Below are positions 40,101-53,500 of a stretch of 64,000 bases of DNA, one piece after another. Position 1 is the stretch's first letter. Every line of letters begins with the position of its first letter. A program made the position numbers and the translations under genes. Source of the DNA: Puffinus mauretanicus (lineage: Eukaryota; Chordata; Aves; Procellariiformes; Procellariidae). Location of the stretch: contig JAJKFH010001182.1 in the NCBI GenBank assembly GCA_023333565.1, positions 682,001-746,000 on the forward strand, in the 5' to 3' direction. The notes under the pieces were generated by a model, which saw nothing but the letters and a program-made list of their open reading frames with translations, had not been told where the DNA came from and made no database searches.

Positions 40101-41147
40101 TTTAATATAAAATATACTTCAAGTATTATGGCAGAGAAATACTGAATAATGACAACTTGCAATAATCTGCTAATGTGGTGTGTTAAAAAGAAGGCAGACT
40201 ATTTTGGCTTATTATTATTAGAGAATGGCTCTTACAGAGTTTTAAAAATCATGGGGTTGTTTTATATTTCTGGTAATGCTAAAATGTCAACAAATTCTTA
40301 AAATATTTCTCAACTCCATTTGAAGTTGTGGGAAGTGAAGATTCAAGTCTTTGTTCTGATACAGCTTCATCATAATGCTATTTTCTGAATAGGTATTAGT
40401 TGAAATACTTAAATGTGAGTTGAAATATGTACTTCTTAGAGATATTATGCATTAACCACTGTGATTTTGACTCCTCTTTATTTAACTGTCTGTCTTATTG
40501 GGGTGGTTCTGTATAGGCAATGAAATTAATACCAATGCTGATTCCTTCCCAGAAAATGTTTCGTTTCAATGAGTTACCATTATAAGATGCAAAAAAAAGT
40601 CTTACTAAAAAATTCTGGACGTCTCTTATTATCAGCTTAATTGTTCAGTTGTTATTTTTTTCTACTTTTATTGCATATCCACTATATATAACCAAAGTTT
40701 CATAATCATGGTTATGTATGGCAATTATGAATCTGGGGGAATACATATGCTTAAGTAATTTAAATAATGGTTTTTGGAGGGGACAAAGAAACAGTTATAT
40801 TAAATTAATTAAATTATTTAATTAAACAGTGAGTACAGAACACTGTATATGTTTTTAAACTAGACTTACTACACTATGGGTTTTGGGAATAGGTTAATGA
40901 AGGATATAAGAGGTCAAATGCTGTGGTTTGGTTTTGCGGCAGAACTCTAGTTTTGTAACTGAAATAGAACATGTGTTTCCTTGCTAATAAAGATGTTTCA
41001 CATCTTGTCAAGGACCATTTTTTGGTCATCATGTGCCTGAAAACCTTCAGCTATTTCGTTTCAGATTGAATTAATTACACTTACAAGAACTAAATTGACA
41101 TTTTGGAAGGTGTGTTTTTATTATTTAATGTGTGGTGGTTTTGCTAG
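37132..41147 (+). other. Intron (4.0 kb)
   Basis: AT-rich, no recognised young repeat. A GC-richer island at about 38680-38870 is followed by several AATAAA-like motifs and may be an old unclassified insertion. Confidence 0.5.
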
Positions 41148-41338
41148 GGGGAAAGATGCTCATTCTCTGTCCAGATGTGGCATTACTTCTGCTGTGCTCT
41201 TCATCATGATCTATGGTCTATTCTACCTCCCAAAAGAGCCCAGGAGATTCTTACAGATGTACTAGAGCAATCCTTGGCTATGCTGTCCTCCAGATATTGT
41301 CAGGCCTGCCCCAGTTACAAGAGAACACCGCAAATCAG
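41148..41338 (+). CDS. KIAA0825: KIAA0825-like protein, internal exon
   Basis: 191-nt exon. It reads [20 protein letters not shown], then [20 protein letters not shown], then [20 protein letters not shown], then PQI and two bases of an Arg codon. The acceptor is TTTTGCTAG and the donor is CAG|GTAATG. The aromatic, cysteine-rich pattern [13 protein letters not shown] followed by a helical [11 protein letters not shown] segment is distinctive and is part of my reason for assigning KIAA0825. It ends in phase 2. Confidence 0.86.
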
Positions 41339-43514
41339 GTAATGGTTGTATATTTAATGCGCACTTTTAATGGATAAAACAAGTAAATCTTAGTTTTCTA
41401 TTACACACTGCTTTGATTCAAATTTAAATGTTAATGAACATAGCAGAGGGATAGACACAATTTATGTATTTTGATGTTCATTTTAATTCAATATATTTTG
41501 TCTATTTAAGTATATTTGGTAGTCATATGCTAAACTGGGCAGAATCAAAGACCTCTCTTGAACTCCTGGTGAAATTGTTCCATAAAGTGCTTGATTGGTT
41601 TGAAAGCCTCATGTTGAACAATGCATTGAGGAGTGGTGGCGCAACCAAAAATGTTGGCAGAATTGCCAGCGTCAGGATTAGAAATCAAGCCATTGATTCA
41701 TGAAGAAAACTCCATGTGTTCCAATAGAATTTGGGTTTTCATAGCGCTTTTCAAGTGAAAGAGCTACGAGGTCACATCAAAAGATTTGCCAGAATGAAGC
41801 CAGTGGTGCAGAAGGGGAGAGGAGGAAGAGGCTATTACTTCTCCTGTCATTTTAGGAAATACGAAGCTGGAAGTTCTTCTTGTTGGGATTCTTATGTTTT
41901 GCCAGAGAGGAGGGTCTCTTTAAGAAATACTAAAGCAGGTGTCTCCAGCCGGAAGCTTATTCTACCTCTGTCCTTTCTCTTTCTATCCAATGTTTTGTAT
42001 GACTGAAGAAAATGGTGTATTTCTCATCCTGCCCCTTTGCTATGTATCTTTCCTATATGAATATGTTCCTCTTTTTAGATTTTGAAGGGGATATAGTCCA
42101 TGGTGGCCATGTAAGTTAAAAACTTAAGAGCTTTTCATTTGTAGGAGATGGGAGACACTCATCAGAGATATGTTCTGTGTGAGCTAAGAGTTCTGTGCTG
42201 TCATCCTAAGTTTTATTATGAAAAGGAGCAGTGTCATGGAAGTTAAGTAACTTGCACAAGTTCACATTCTTGGAATAAGTGGGAAAAAAACCAAAGTTTT
42301 ATTCTACATAGCAAAATACCTGTTGGTATGCTCTAATCCTGCACTAATTTACTATGATTAGGCCCTTCTATATCTTTAGGTACAGACAGGTTTCCTGGAA
42401 ACTTTCCTGGAAATGTCCTGGAAAAAAAAATACTTTGAAATATGAAGAATATGTATTGATACAGTATTTCTTAAATGTAGTATTAGTCAATTCTGTATGA
42501 GTTTGCTTCAGAATACTGAACAAGAAAGAACTTTTTACATTGTCATTTTGTAGAGAAGCTCTTTTAACTAATAAGGTGATTCTTGAATTTGTCATTAAGT
42601 GAATTGAATTATCCAGTCATGCACAAATGAAAAAAACGATTTTTAAATAATATCATTCAATATATTTTTATCACAGAAGCTTTACATATTTTTTTAATAA
42701 TACTGTACTTTGGGGAGGAGTCTTTTCTCCCAATGGTTCTTGAAATGTTAAGGAGCTGATCTGTAATACAGACAAATGCTGTTCACGTGTGTTCGCCTAG
42801 ATTTTCCAAAAGCAAGATGATCCTTAAAAATGCACATGATCACATACGCATCCATTGGCTTTTAGGTACTTAGGTACGTTTTTCAGTCCAACTTCATGCC
42901 TGCTATATATTTTGTGTTATCCGTCTGTTTCCTATCTGTTGTATGTCAGCATAGTCTTGTGAGATTATGTTGTTGTAGTTTGGGTTCTTGCTATGGTTTA
43001 GGCCAATGACCCATGGCGCTCTGCCAGTCAACATCAACAGGCAACAGATTACTGACTCAGAAACATTCCACGTCATAATCTGTCGCCTGGCAGTTAAAGT
43101 ATTGAAAATTGAAGATTTCGTTCACTTGTCGTTACTTTTTTGCTCCAGCAGGATTTGAAAATAGTATGTACATTCTAATTATACTTTATCATAAAGAAAA
43201 CTAAATTTAATTTTATTTAGTTGTAGTTTAGAAGGTAGGTTGTTCCTGTCTAGTAGCATTGTCCTTTGGAAGATGAAATTTCCATATTTTTTAAGTCGTC
43301 TTTTGACTAGTTTCAGTAACAACTTTTCTGAGGAAGCACTGAAGTTTTACAGTATAGTGGATTCAGAATTCCTTCACCACTGATGAAGATGAAATTTGAA
43401 GTCCATGCTATGAGTTAGGTATTTTAGGTTGTCAGAGGAAAGCTCTACTTAACTGAAATTTACCACTATCCTGATGTCCTAAGAAATGTCATTTTCACTT
43501 TTTTTCCCGTGCAG
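41339..43514 (+). other. Intron (2.2 kb)
   Basis: Contains an open frame at 41731-42006 rich in Arg, Gly and Ser (KPVVQKGRGGRGYYFSCHF) that I could not place; it is more likely chance or an old repeat than an exon, because it does not fit the splice phase. Otherwise featureless. Confidence 0.45.
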
Positions 43515-43697
43515 AATTGATATTGCAGCAATTTTGATGTCCACTGAAGATATGCTCTGGTCAGTTTGCAGCTCTGTACAGGAGTTTCTGAATCCACATG
43601 AATTCAGAGATCTCAAGATCTATAAAATACATAGCCACTGCAATAGTCTGCTCTCTGTGCTGGCTATTTTAACTTCACCACTGAAGAATTTGTATGA
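43515..43697 (+). CDS. KIAA0825: KIAA0825-like protein, internal exon
   Basis: 183-nt exon. The first base completes Arg (AG+A); then [20 protein letters not shown], then [20 protein letters not shown], then [20 protein letters not shown] and two bases of a Glu codon. The acceptor is TTTTTCCCGTGCAG and the donor is GA|GTGAGT. It is helical with repeated Leu/Ile spacing. It ends in phase 2, as do the exons before and after it, so skipping it alone would keep the frame. Confidence 0.86.
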
Positions 43698-46289
43698 GTG
43701 AGTATGAAAGAAACATTCAATTTGAGATAAAATTGGGTCTTGAACTTACATGGATAGACCTACAAGGTGAATAATTTTGTTGAAATACAAATGCAATGCG
43801 TGGTGTTGACACATTTTGATAACTTTTGACTATTTCTTGATTTGATCTTGAACTTATCTTTATGATCTTACCTAAAGCCCAATTATATCTGCTGGGATTT
43901 TATTAGCTTTGGATCATACTCCTGTACTGCACATTTTTTTGTCTGTTGATAACATAGACCATAGTGAATGTCTGGTTTGATTTTCTCTGTAAGATGAACA
44001 CTAGAATTTCATTAGTAATTACTGTCCCAAATTTGCAATTTACTGTTCAGTTAGGAGCATTTTGTTAGAAATACATTCTTATCAGTCTACTATGGTACTA
44101 AAGCCTTTGGTAAGGTTTTCGAGGACTTAGTCACTCAAACAATTGAAAAAATTTCTTCTTCTTACTAGTTCATATTTATCTACCTTCAGCTTCCAGGTAA
44201 AGCTGAATAATAATTCTGTAAGTACTGGAGTTTAAAGATAATTTACTGAAATGATCATCTGGTTACATGACTAGTATGCTTCAACAAATATTAAATATAG
44301 TTTAAAAGAGAAGGAGTATAGAATGCCCATCTTTATAAAATTATGTCTTCACAAGTCATAACTGTAAACAAAAGGACACGTTACTGGCACTGAAATTGGG
44401 TCTGAGTCTTTCATTGCTTTTTCATGCTAAAAATTCTGCTGTAAATTTAAGAGACAATACAAAGTGAGATCACAAATTAGAAAAACAACAACAACAAACC
44501 CAAAATTAAGAAAGTCAAATCCTATTCAACTGGCTTTTATTTTATTACTCTAACTAAGAATATTCTAGGTAATATTAGTGGCACAAAGAAGAGGGTGGAG
44601 ACCTCCTGCATTTAAGTTTCTTTAACTAAATATTTTTTGTCATGTGTAGGCTCATTTTAATGTTTGTGGGCTCTGAGGAACATGCAAATGCGGATTGTAA
44701 CTGGATGTTTGATCTTACACAATGCAGGCTCCTGAAAAAACAGCAATTAAGAAGGTGACTCATGAACAGATTAGGTAGTCCTGCTGTGGCAATAGTAATG
44801 GAGGCAGGAATGGAGATTGTGGTAACTGCTTTTACTGTCAATTTTGACATTTCACCTTTTCTTTATGAAAGCCCTTAGAATGATGGACTAAAATAAATAT
44901 GTAGTATAGTCTGTTCCTTTTAGCTGTTCTAGTCTCCTCCACTAATCCATGTTGTTCAAAGATTTATCTATACCTGGAATGATAAAAAATGTGTGCTAAC
45001 TTGAGAACTCACTGAGTTTCAGAACAAAGTGCCAGCGGAGAGAGTGAGGCAGCATATTTTGTATTTTATGTAAAATGCCACAGATTAACAACTTGGTCAT
45101 ATAGGTTTCATATTTAGGCATATAAATTTCAGTATCCTGATTTGATTCTCTAGAGATCAAAAACTTGACATGCACAGGATGTAGCAGCTCATTTAATTTA
45201 CTACAAAGTACTCTGCAAATCATAACCAAAACCTGGCAGCTTTGTTTAAGAAGAATACAAAAAATATCATATTTTGTTATATAGTTACAAAAATAATATT
45301 AACACTAAAAAACATTGTTAGAGAGATGATGCATGTTTTCGTGTAAATAAAAAGGGATATTTTTAATGAACCTGTGTATCTTTCTTTTCAAAAGCTGTAG
45401 ACTCCATTATCAAAACAGTTTTTTTATATTGTATGTTTCAGTACAACCAATACTCATCAGGTAACCTAACTCATTGTCCAGAATACAAAGAAAAAACAGA
45501 TTTACCAAATTAGCTTCTTGAATGACTATATCCAGTTGGAAACACTTTCATATACTGAATTTTTTGTTGAATTCCTAGGTCCGTTATTCACTGAGTTGTG
45601 CATAGTTCATCATGTTAAGAATCTATCAATAACAAATTTAGATGTTATGCATGATTTTAAAGGAATACTAATCCTTCATCAGTTCTCTTTACAATTACAG
45701 CTGTATAATCAAAATTTCTATCTGTTAGCTTGGCTCTATATCTTTCAAAACTTTGGTAAAATTAACTGGAAGTGAAATAAAGATTTTTCTTTTAAATTTA
45801 TCATGCTCTCTTTTGGTACTAGAATATTTCCCTGCAGGGTCTAGGTTTAAATTAATCTTTAGACTGCTCAGGAAAGTTTTGTGTAATCATAAAAGCGGTG
45901 ATGACAGAATATTGTTTTCCAGGAGTTGTCTAATAATAGGACTGGCTCATTTCCAACTTACTAGAGATGTGCTGTATTAACTATTGCTTCCAGGGAATTA
46001 AAATTATTCAAGATTCTTTATTATGTTGTTGAAATGCAAAAAAATACTAGGGTGCTGAAAAATTAATAATATCCTTAACTTCAAATAAAGTGATTCTGGC
46101 ATATGCTTTCTCCTTCCTAATTTTGTGATCAAACGTTGTGCGTTCTGCTATCACTTAGAGTTTATTTTCTGTATGACAAGGCTACTTCACCTATGAATCT
46201 TGGGTCATCAGTTTTTAATAGTCACTCATTTTTCTGTGCTTCATTTTCCTCCACCCTTCTCTGGCCTTCCTGAAGTAACTTTAGCGTAA

Positions 46290-47190
46290 TAGAAATGTTA
46301 GTTGGAAAGGACTGTTGGAGGTCATCTAACCCAACCTCCTGCTCAAAGAAGGACAATCACCAAGAGCAGTCAGACATGACTGTGTTAGCTGACCCATGTA
46401 AAACTCCAGGAATCGAAATTTTACAACCTCTCTGGGAAACCTTTGCGCTGCCTTAGTGCAAAGTATTGCCTAATATCTAGTGTGAACCTTCAGAGCTGCT
46501 GGCTGTGGCTTGTTGTATCACACCAGCCCCCACTGAGAGAAGTTTGTCAATGTTGTCTTTGTAATTACTCTTTGGATAGTTGTAGGCTGCCATTAGGTGA
46601 CTCGACCCGTTAGCCACCTCTTCACCAGAGTAAAGGAGCCTAGATCCCTCAACCTCTTGTCATAGATGATGCAGTCTAGTTTCCTCACATCCTCCTTGAG
46701 CTGTAGGTCCAACACCCGGACAAAATATTCTAGGTAAGGCTTAACTGTTGCCAAGTAGATTAAGCCAATCACTATCTTTAGTTTCTTTGCCATACTCTTC
46801 CTAATGCAACCCAGTGTGTGGTTTGCGTTGTTTCTGGTGAGAGTACACTGTTGCCTCGTATTCAACACCCTGCTGGCCATAAACCCCAGGCTTGGGGTTG
46901 GGTAGGGTTGGTACCAGTCAGTCAGTTCCCAGCCTAGGTTATTGTAACTCTGTGGCTGGAGCAAAAAGTTGCACTTTACCTCTTTGTGAGTTTCTGTTGG
47001 CCCAGTCATCCATGACTTGGCATTCTATTGTTTGTTGTGTTAATTATTGTGCCTGCTTCCCCCAGTCTAGTGTCACCTGCAAATGTCCTAAATGTGTGTT
47101 CTGTCTGTCCGCTGTTGTCCAGGTTGTTGAGGAAGCTGTTGAACAACAGCAGTCTCCAGAATGTGCTCCCCAGAACTACCAAGTGTTGCT
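46290..47190 (-). mobile_element. CR1 LINE, old antisense 3' fragment
   Basis: On the plus strand it begins TTGGAAAGGACTGTTGGAGG near 46301, the reverse complement of a CR1 3' region. On the minus strand it shows ATVKPYLEYFVRVLDLQLKE near 46700 and KRLRDLGSFTLVKRWLTGRV near 46600, both from the CR1 C-terminal domain. Similarity fades around 47190 before the catalytic FADD region. It is more diverged than the other antisense copy, with many substitutions and frameshifts. Confidence 0.82.
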
Positions 47191-49639
47191 ATTTTCTTGC
47201 TGCTGATCCAAACCTCTGAAAAAAGAGGATTTTCATCCCTCAGAATTTCCAGTCATCATAGTCTTACTCACTGACAAGGTTGTTGTCTGTTACTCAGTTC
47301 AAGTAGCTGGGTTTTGTGCAGTGGATCTAACAGTTTCAATGCTGCTTGTGGGTTTCGTAGGAGAATCCAGTGCTGTTCTTCATTCATTATTTTTTTACAG
47401 AATGAAATTATCCAGGAGAAGCAGGCTGGCAACTTGCAATACGACAGACCTATTTATGACTTCAGAGTAGAGACTGGCTTCTGCACCAGATCTATAGTTG
47501 TGCTTTTTTCTGTATTCTTTAGTCTTTTGTACTGAGTAGGAGATGACAATCTTTCTGTCAGGGAAGACCATAAAGAGTAAGGTGGATACACCTTTTTATG
47601 ATTTCATACTGTGAATTATTATACCTTACTTTCTCAACAAGAAATCAGGTAAATGACTTGAATGCTGAGAGAAGAATGTAGAGATTCTGTTGATAAAATT
47701 GCTGTCTATTGGGTAAAAATATCTGTCATTCAATTTTAAAAACTGAAAATATTTCTCTTAATTTTAATATATCAGAGTTATAATTCATGAAGTTGCTTTT
47801 TAGTCATGTTTATTCCTTATACAGAGCTAAATCCTTTGAAGTCTACAAGGAAATACCATTAGGATGCATCTTGTTGGCATCTCATTTTTTCACACCTGCA
47901 CTGAGACTTACAAGATCAATTCTCACCTTGTCATACTCTACTGAAGAATAAAACTACTGTAACTTGGAATCTTGCTGTGGTATTAAATACCTTCACAGAT
48001 GCTATCCACTGCTTTGAGACTATAGGCAGCTGCTTTTACATAACTTGTAGTCAAAACAAATTTCCTACTAGCTATTATTATGCTTCTGTCAGAAGAGTAG
48101 TTGAATTAAACTGTCTGGCACAGAGTTGGGTTTGCCTGGCAAGAATTACATAGCCAGCAGTGGACACTGAGAAATGCTTGCACCAGAATTACTGTATTAT
48201 CATTACACAATGATTTTTTATAGTATTTGAGGTTATTTTAATATTTAAACAATCTTTAAAGCCCTCAGATTATCTCCATCTCAGTTTAAAAATTTGTGTA
48301 GAGGTTTTGTTACAAGCCTCAGAGTCCAAAGGTCTGCCTGTGATTGTCCTTAGGAGACAGCTAAAAAACCATTCTTAACAAGCTGCTTTAGCCCAGAAGT
48401 CTCTCAAACAGTAGGCAAGATGTGGTCTTTTTTAATTAGATTACTACCCAAACTGTATCTATCATGCTTTCTTGTAGGAAGTTCGTTCTGTTTTGCTATA
48501 TTAAGAAAAATACTTCAGAGGATGAGAGACAATAAGATTTTTTTTCTTTAATTTTCTCACAATGTTGAAATTACTGTCTTTAAAACCATTATTTTCTAGT
48601 TTAAGTTCTCCCTTTATCTATATTACAAGCTCAGCTTTATTTTTAATCTTCAGGTTTTCATGAATTCACAAAGAGCACAAATTCACTATGTGCTAATCCT
48701 TCTGCTCAGATACTGCTTACTTAAGATCATTTTGGAGTCTGTAGTAAATTCTTCCTACCAATTTTGTTTCATTAGTAAAAATAATTTCCAAATAAATCGC
48801 CCTATCTTTTGGAGAAGTTCGGAAGCTATACACCTGTCTGTCTTGTTGAACAAGTGTAATTCTCTCTCTTCTTTCATCTGGGGTCTTATAGGCAGGCAGG
48901 ACCTTATAGACACATAGCTACACTTCTAAATTACTTATATGCAGCTGTGAAAAAGAGTTGAAAAGTCATTTTAAATAATCAAATGACACAAATACTATTA
49001 ATGCTGTGGTGACAAAGCACCCTGTAAGAAAGAGGAGATTTTACCTTTTAGGTTAGGCGTTCCTGAAGGCTGTATTCCAATGGGTTTTCCATTCTGTCTC
49101 CAGTTTTAAGTGTTTAGATCCACTCTCACTGTTGGCATGTAGTGGCAGTGGCTTTTTTTATGTCTTGTAAAAACATTCTCTTGTTCTGAGAACGTCCTCA
49201 TGTCTTTTCATGAGGTATTTTTAAATGTCCTTGTACTGCAATAGAAAGAGTACTGACTCAAAAGTGGGAATGACTTCGAATCACTCCAGAAAGTAAAGCA
49301 AAGATACCATAAATGAGTTCTGTAGAAGTGGCATTTTTAAAAGTAGTTACCTTCTTTACATAACTTAGAAAATCCCAGCCATGATACATAAAAAACCAAG
49401 CTTCAGAGAAGGAAAGTTACTAAGATGAAAAATTCACAGCCAAATAAGTTGAAAAGTAAGGTGCAAAAAAAGTAATACTGATTATGGTTAATGGAGGATG
49501 GATATAACAGACTATATCCTCTCTGCTGGAATTGTATTCAGTGTAAATGAGAGTAAAAAGGGAAGAGGGGAAGGGGCATCCATTCCTATCACACATTATT
49601 GCATCCTAGTGGTTGCTGCGGAGTTGTACAAATACTAAT

Positions 49640-49760
49640 ACATTTATTACTATCTATTATTAAATAATAATTAAAGGCAAATATTAAATTCTATAATCCT
49701 GATCTTATAATTATATGTATTTATAATAATATAATATAATTAATTAATAAAAATACCTAA
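49640..49760. repeat. AT-rich low-complexity tract
   Basis: Almost pure A/T with TAATAATATAATATAATTAA-type repeats. It looks like ordinary microsatellite-like sequence inside an intron. Confidence 0.75.
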
Positions 49761-50436
49761 TTTTTAGTATTAGTGGATTGGACACATCTGATTTTTGCCT
49801 CTCACATCCTTTGGGTAAGAGAAGTAATGCAGAAGTGACATAAAACTCGCTTATCTAATTCTTCACTAGTCCTTACATTTGAAAACAGCGGGGTTTTTTA
49901 ACCAGTATTCTATTTCTCACAAGCCAGTGAACGTCCAAAGCTTCTGGTTCAAATTTTGTCCAATTTAATCCAAAGTCTATATGTACTTGCATGTTATTCA
50001 AAAGAGGACCGTTATCATTTCAAAAGATATTTTACTTATGATTATGATAAAAGTATTAATAATATGATGCATGTATTATGCAGAAAGAAAAGAGCTATAG
50101 AAATGAATGACTGAAGAGCAATTTGCTTTTTCAGTGCATTTTCAAACATAGTTTGAAAACATGCTATATAGGCGTAAAAATATGAAGAAAACTGCTTTAA
50201 CAGTACCAACAGTGCTAGACAACAAGTTTGAAAGAGTGAAAGTAAATAAGATATAGAATGACATTTTTAACAGTACATAAGATAAATAAATTTGCCATTA
50301 TGTGTATGCATATATATATTAGTACTATTTATCTTAAAAGGATTTTCTGTCTTCTATTTACATATATATTTAGTACTAGTGATCTGAAGGGATTTTCAGT
50401 CTTCCATGTAATTCGGAGGTATTTGGGTTTTTTCAG

Positions 50437-50547
50437 GACATTTATGAACAATTCTGATGAACAACTTCCTCGAGATTTTTCAGAAGTCTTTTATCATCCA
50501 TTACACTGGCTATTTTGCATACCATCATCCTGTTCTTCCTTACTGAA
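50437..50547 (+). CDS. KIAA0825: KIAA0825-like protein, internal exon
   Basis: 111-nt exon. The first base completes Glu; then TFMNNSDEQLPRDFSEVFYH, then PLHWLFCIPSSCSSLL and two bases of a Lys codon. The acceptor is GGTTTTTTCAG and the donor is AA|GTGAGT. The previous exon's LKNLY joins ETFMNN without a gap. This exon is less strongly patterned than its neighbours, but both splice sites are good and phases (2 to 2) fit. Confidence 0.82.
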
Positions 50548-53500
50548 GTGAGTATCAAAAGTTGATTGTTATAAAAGAATCGCCAGATAGTCAATATTAA
50601 TCAAATATTGTTACAACATTTTGAAATGAGTACATCTGAATAAATGCCGAGTTAATATCCTGATTAAAAAAACATAGAAACATTTTTTAAAATTCATTGC
50701 AGATTTCCCTAATCTTTAAACTTTAAGAATCTGTAAGAAAGGTCACGCTGAAAGCAGTGCACTGTGTAGCTTTTTGCTAGTATATTCATTATGTTTGATA
50801 TTTGAATTATCTGTAAGGTTTTCTTGCTTTAATTAAAGAGTATATAGCTCTTGACAATAATGTAGTTCAGCACAGTTGCTGTTTTGAAAGACTTATAATT
50901 AAAGGGGAGATAAAGAATGTATGCCTCTGTTTATGATTGCTGGTTAAAAAAAAAGGTTTGATATATAAATAGCTCATTGAAAAATATGCTGCTTGATCGT
51001 AGTTGATTTTTTGGGAGATTACTGCATGATTAGAGGCAAAAGCTTAATTTCTTTTTCTGTGTCACTGCATATAATGACAAGTTACATATGAGACATATGC
51101 TACCAGCTGTGCTGTCATTCCCTTTCTAATTTTGAACCTGAAGCACTCCCACACCAGTGTAGATCCTCTCCTAACCCCTTCACCTCCTCCTCCTCTTCAA
51201 AAGTTATTTCCTGAGAGATTTTCACTCTCCGTTTTCATGAAAAGCTGCTTTTGTGAGTTGTTATTGTGTTTTCTGAGAAAGTATTTTTATATTTTGGAGG
51301 AGTACGTTATCATATGAGTGGTGACCTATGGTGACCTATTGAAGACCAATGTGCTGTGGGTTTATTGCCTCTTACCTTGTACACACAGTATCTTGTACCT
51401 TGCACAAGATCACAATATCTTCCCTATGATTTTGCCCTATACTACACAAAACGTGCTGATTTCTCCCCATAGCCTTCGCCCCTAACTCCATGTCAGCAGC
51501 ACTGTTATCTCCTCCCCTGGTGCCTCTGATACCTGCTGAACCAGAGGCAATAGATGCTGTGACTGAGTCAGAGTCAAAATGCCAGACAGAGTGACTGACT
51601 GTTGAATTCAGAATGTGTCCTTTTCCCTGCTTGAAATAGTAACTTAAGTTTTTCTAAAGCTTGAAAGATCACGTGTTTTTACCTCTCGATTGAGCTTCAA
51701 CGAAATTTGTCAGTGGCTTTATAAGTTATGCCTGGGTAGAAAGAAAGGAGAGGAGGAGGGGGCATATAGGAGAGGGAATGACTGCAGGATCACTTAAAAA
51801 GGGATCTACTTTATTTCTGGGAAAATTTATGGTTCATTAAGGACTCATTTAGAAAAGACGATAAGCTTTTTGATGCCCTAATCCAAGGCCAGTACTCAAA
51901 ATTTAAATTATACGGTGAATTACGAGTTTTGGAAGATGACTTCACAAGTGAGTACCCTCTGCTGCATAAAAGTAGGTAAGGGAAATGCTGGTACCGTTTC
52001 AGTCTGACGTAATTCTCTTTTTTGAGGTGGAATTAGGATTTTACAGATGCTATTTAGGACAGATTTGTCTTGATTAAATAGCAGAAAACTATTCCAGAGC
52101 TATCCAGCATCTACATATTTCCCCTGGATAAAAGGTGAGAAAATATACATCGTCTTGACCACCAAATGGGAAAATGAGGAGTCCAAAAGAAAGCGCATCT
52201 CTCAGAAGATATAGTTAGTGTACCTGTGTGGGTACGATCCGTATATATAAAGCCATGTGTACTGTCCTGGTGATAATGAGTGAATTACTATGTTGGTAAT
52301 ATATTTAATGTTTTCTTTTAACAACACACCTTTCAGCTGCTCAGAAAAAAACAGTGAAAGATCTGTATGTAATGAAGTAATTTGAGGGACATATTCTGAG
52401 GTGTTCTAATTTTGTTATTGGTTTTGCACTGTATATTTATGTCATCGAAGCTTTTCTTTCTTGAAATATTGCATTTAGAGTATTAACAAGACACATTATG
52501 TTTGCATATTGCAGAAGACACTTTTTCAGAGCATCCTAATTCTTCTTGGATTGTTTTATGTTTTTACTTCTTGCATCTAATAAAAATTCATATTCACTGT
52601 CCATAACAAAAGTGGAAGCACAGGCCATTGTACAACTCCCAGCTGTGGCCACCTAATTTTTAAGTGAAGACTCTAACCTGGCATACATGTACCTATTAAG
52701 TATTTGCTCTTCCTAAGCTTGATATTTCAAGAGAAAGTTTTGCTAGTTCCTGAAATGATTTTGTTTACAGTTTCACTATTTAACCAGATTTACTACGTTA
52801 TTTTTCATGCCTAAAAATGGCTACAGTCTGTTTTCTTTTATCTATTTGACTTCAACATCTTTGTCAATGTTGTTAACATGAATTAGCGTTACTGTTTATT
52901 TGCCTTATAAAATCTTGAACTTATCATTTGAGGTTTTCTTTTTTTCTATCTTGAATACTAACCAAAATAACATAGTTGGTTATGAAACTAAATAATTACT
53001 GATAATTTATATTACAGTTCCTTTAGTGATAATTGTGATTCATTCTTTGCTTCATCTGGGGTTTATAATCATACCATTTGCAAATCAGAGTTCTGTTTTT
53101 TTTCTTTGCCTGTACAAAACTGAACATTTATATGTGTGATATTTATATGTACTTCACCTTTTGTCACTTTTTATGAGGCTAGTCTTATTTTCACTAGTAC
53201 TGAGCTACGAGGATGGGAGAACATATGCCTCTCCATATGCACGTTACAAAACTTCTCAGTGCATTTATTGGTGCTAGCTTCATGGCTGTAGGGAATGTCT
53301 GCTATATTTTATTTTTCCTCCAAGTGAGTCACACCATTGTACATTTCAATTTGCAAGAGGCTTAAAGAGCCAAGAATTGCTGTATATTACAACATGATAA
53401 CTTCCCATCTGGTCAATGACAGACAAGTTTTATTTCAACTCAAATATTCTAAAAATGGCATTTATTTCTAAAGTCATTTAAAATATTATCCTTCATAAAT

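Larger units (their letters stand above)
43698..50436 (+). other. Intron (6.7 kb)
   Basis: Holds the old antisense CR1 copy (46290-47190) and a very AT-rich segment (about 49640-49760) of TAATA/ATTAA repeats. The rest shows no supported feature. Confidence 0.6.

Noticed and set aside
49640..49760. AT-rich repeats as a replication origin or matrix-attachment site
   Set aside because: Simple low-complexity DNA; nothing else supports a specific role.
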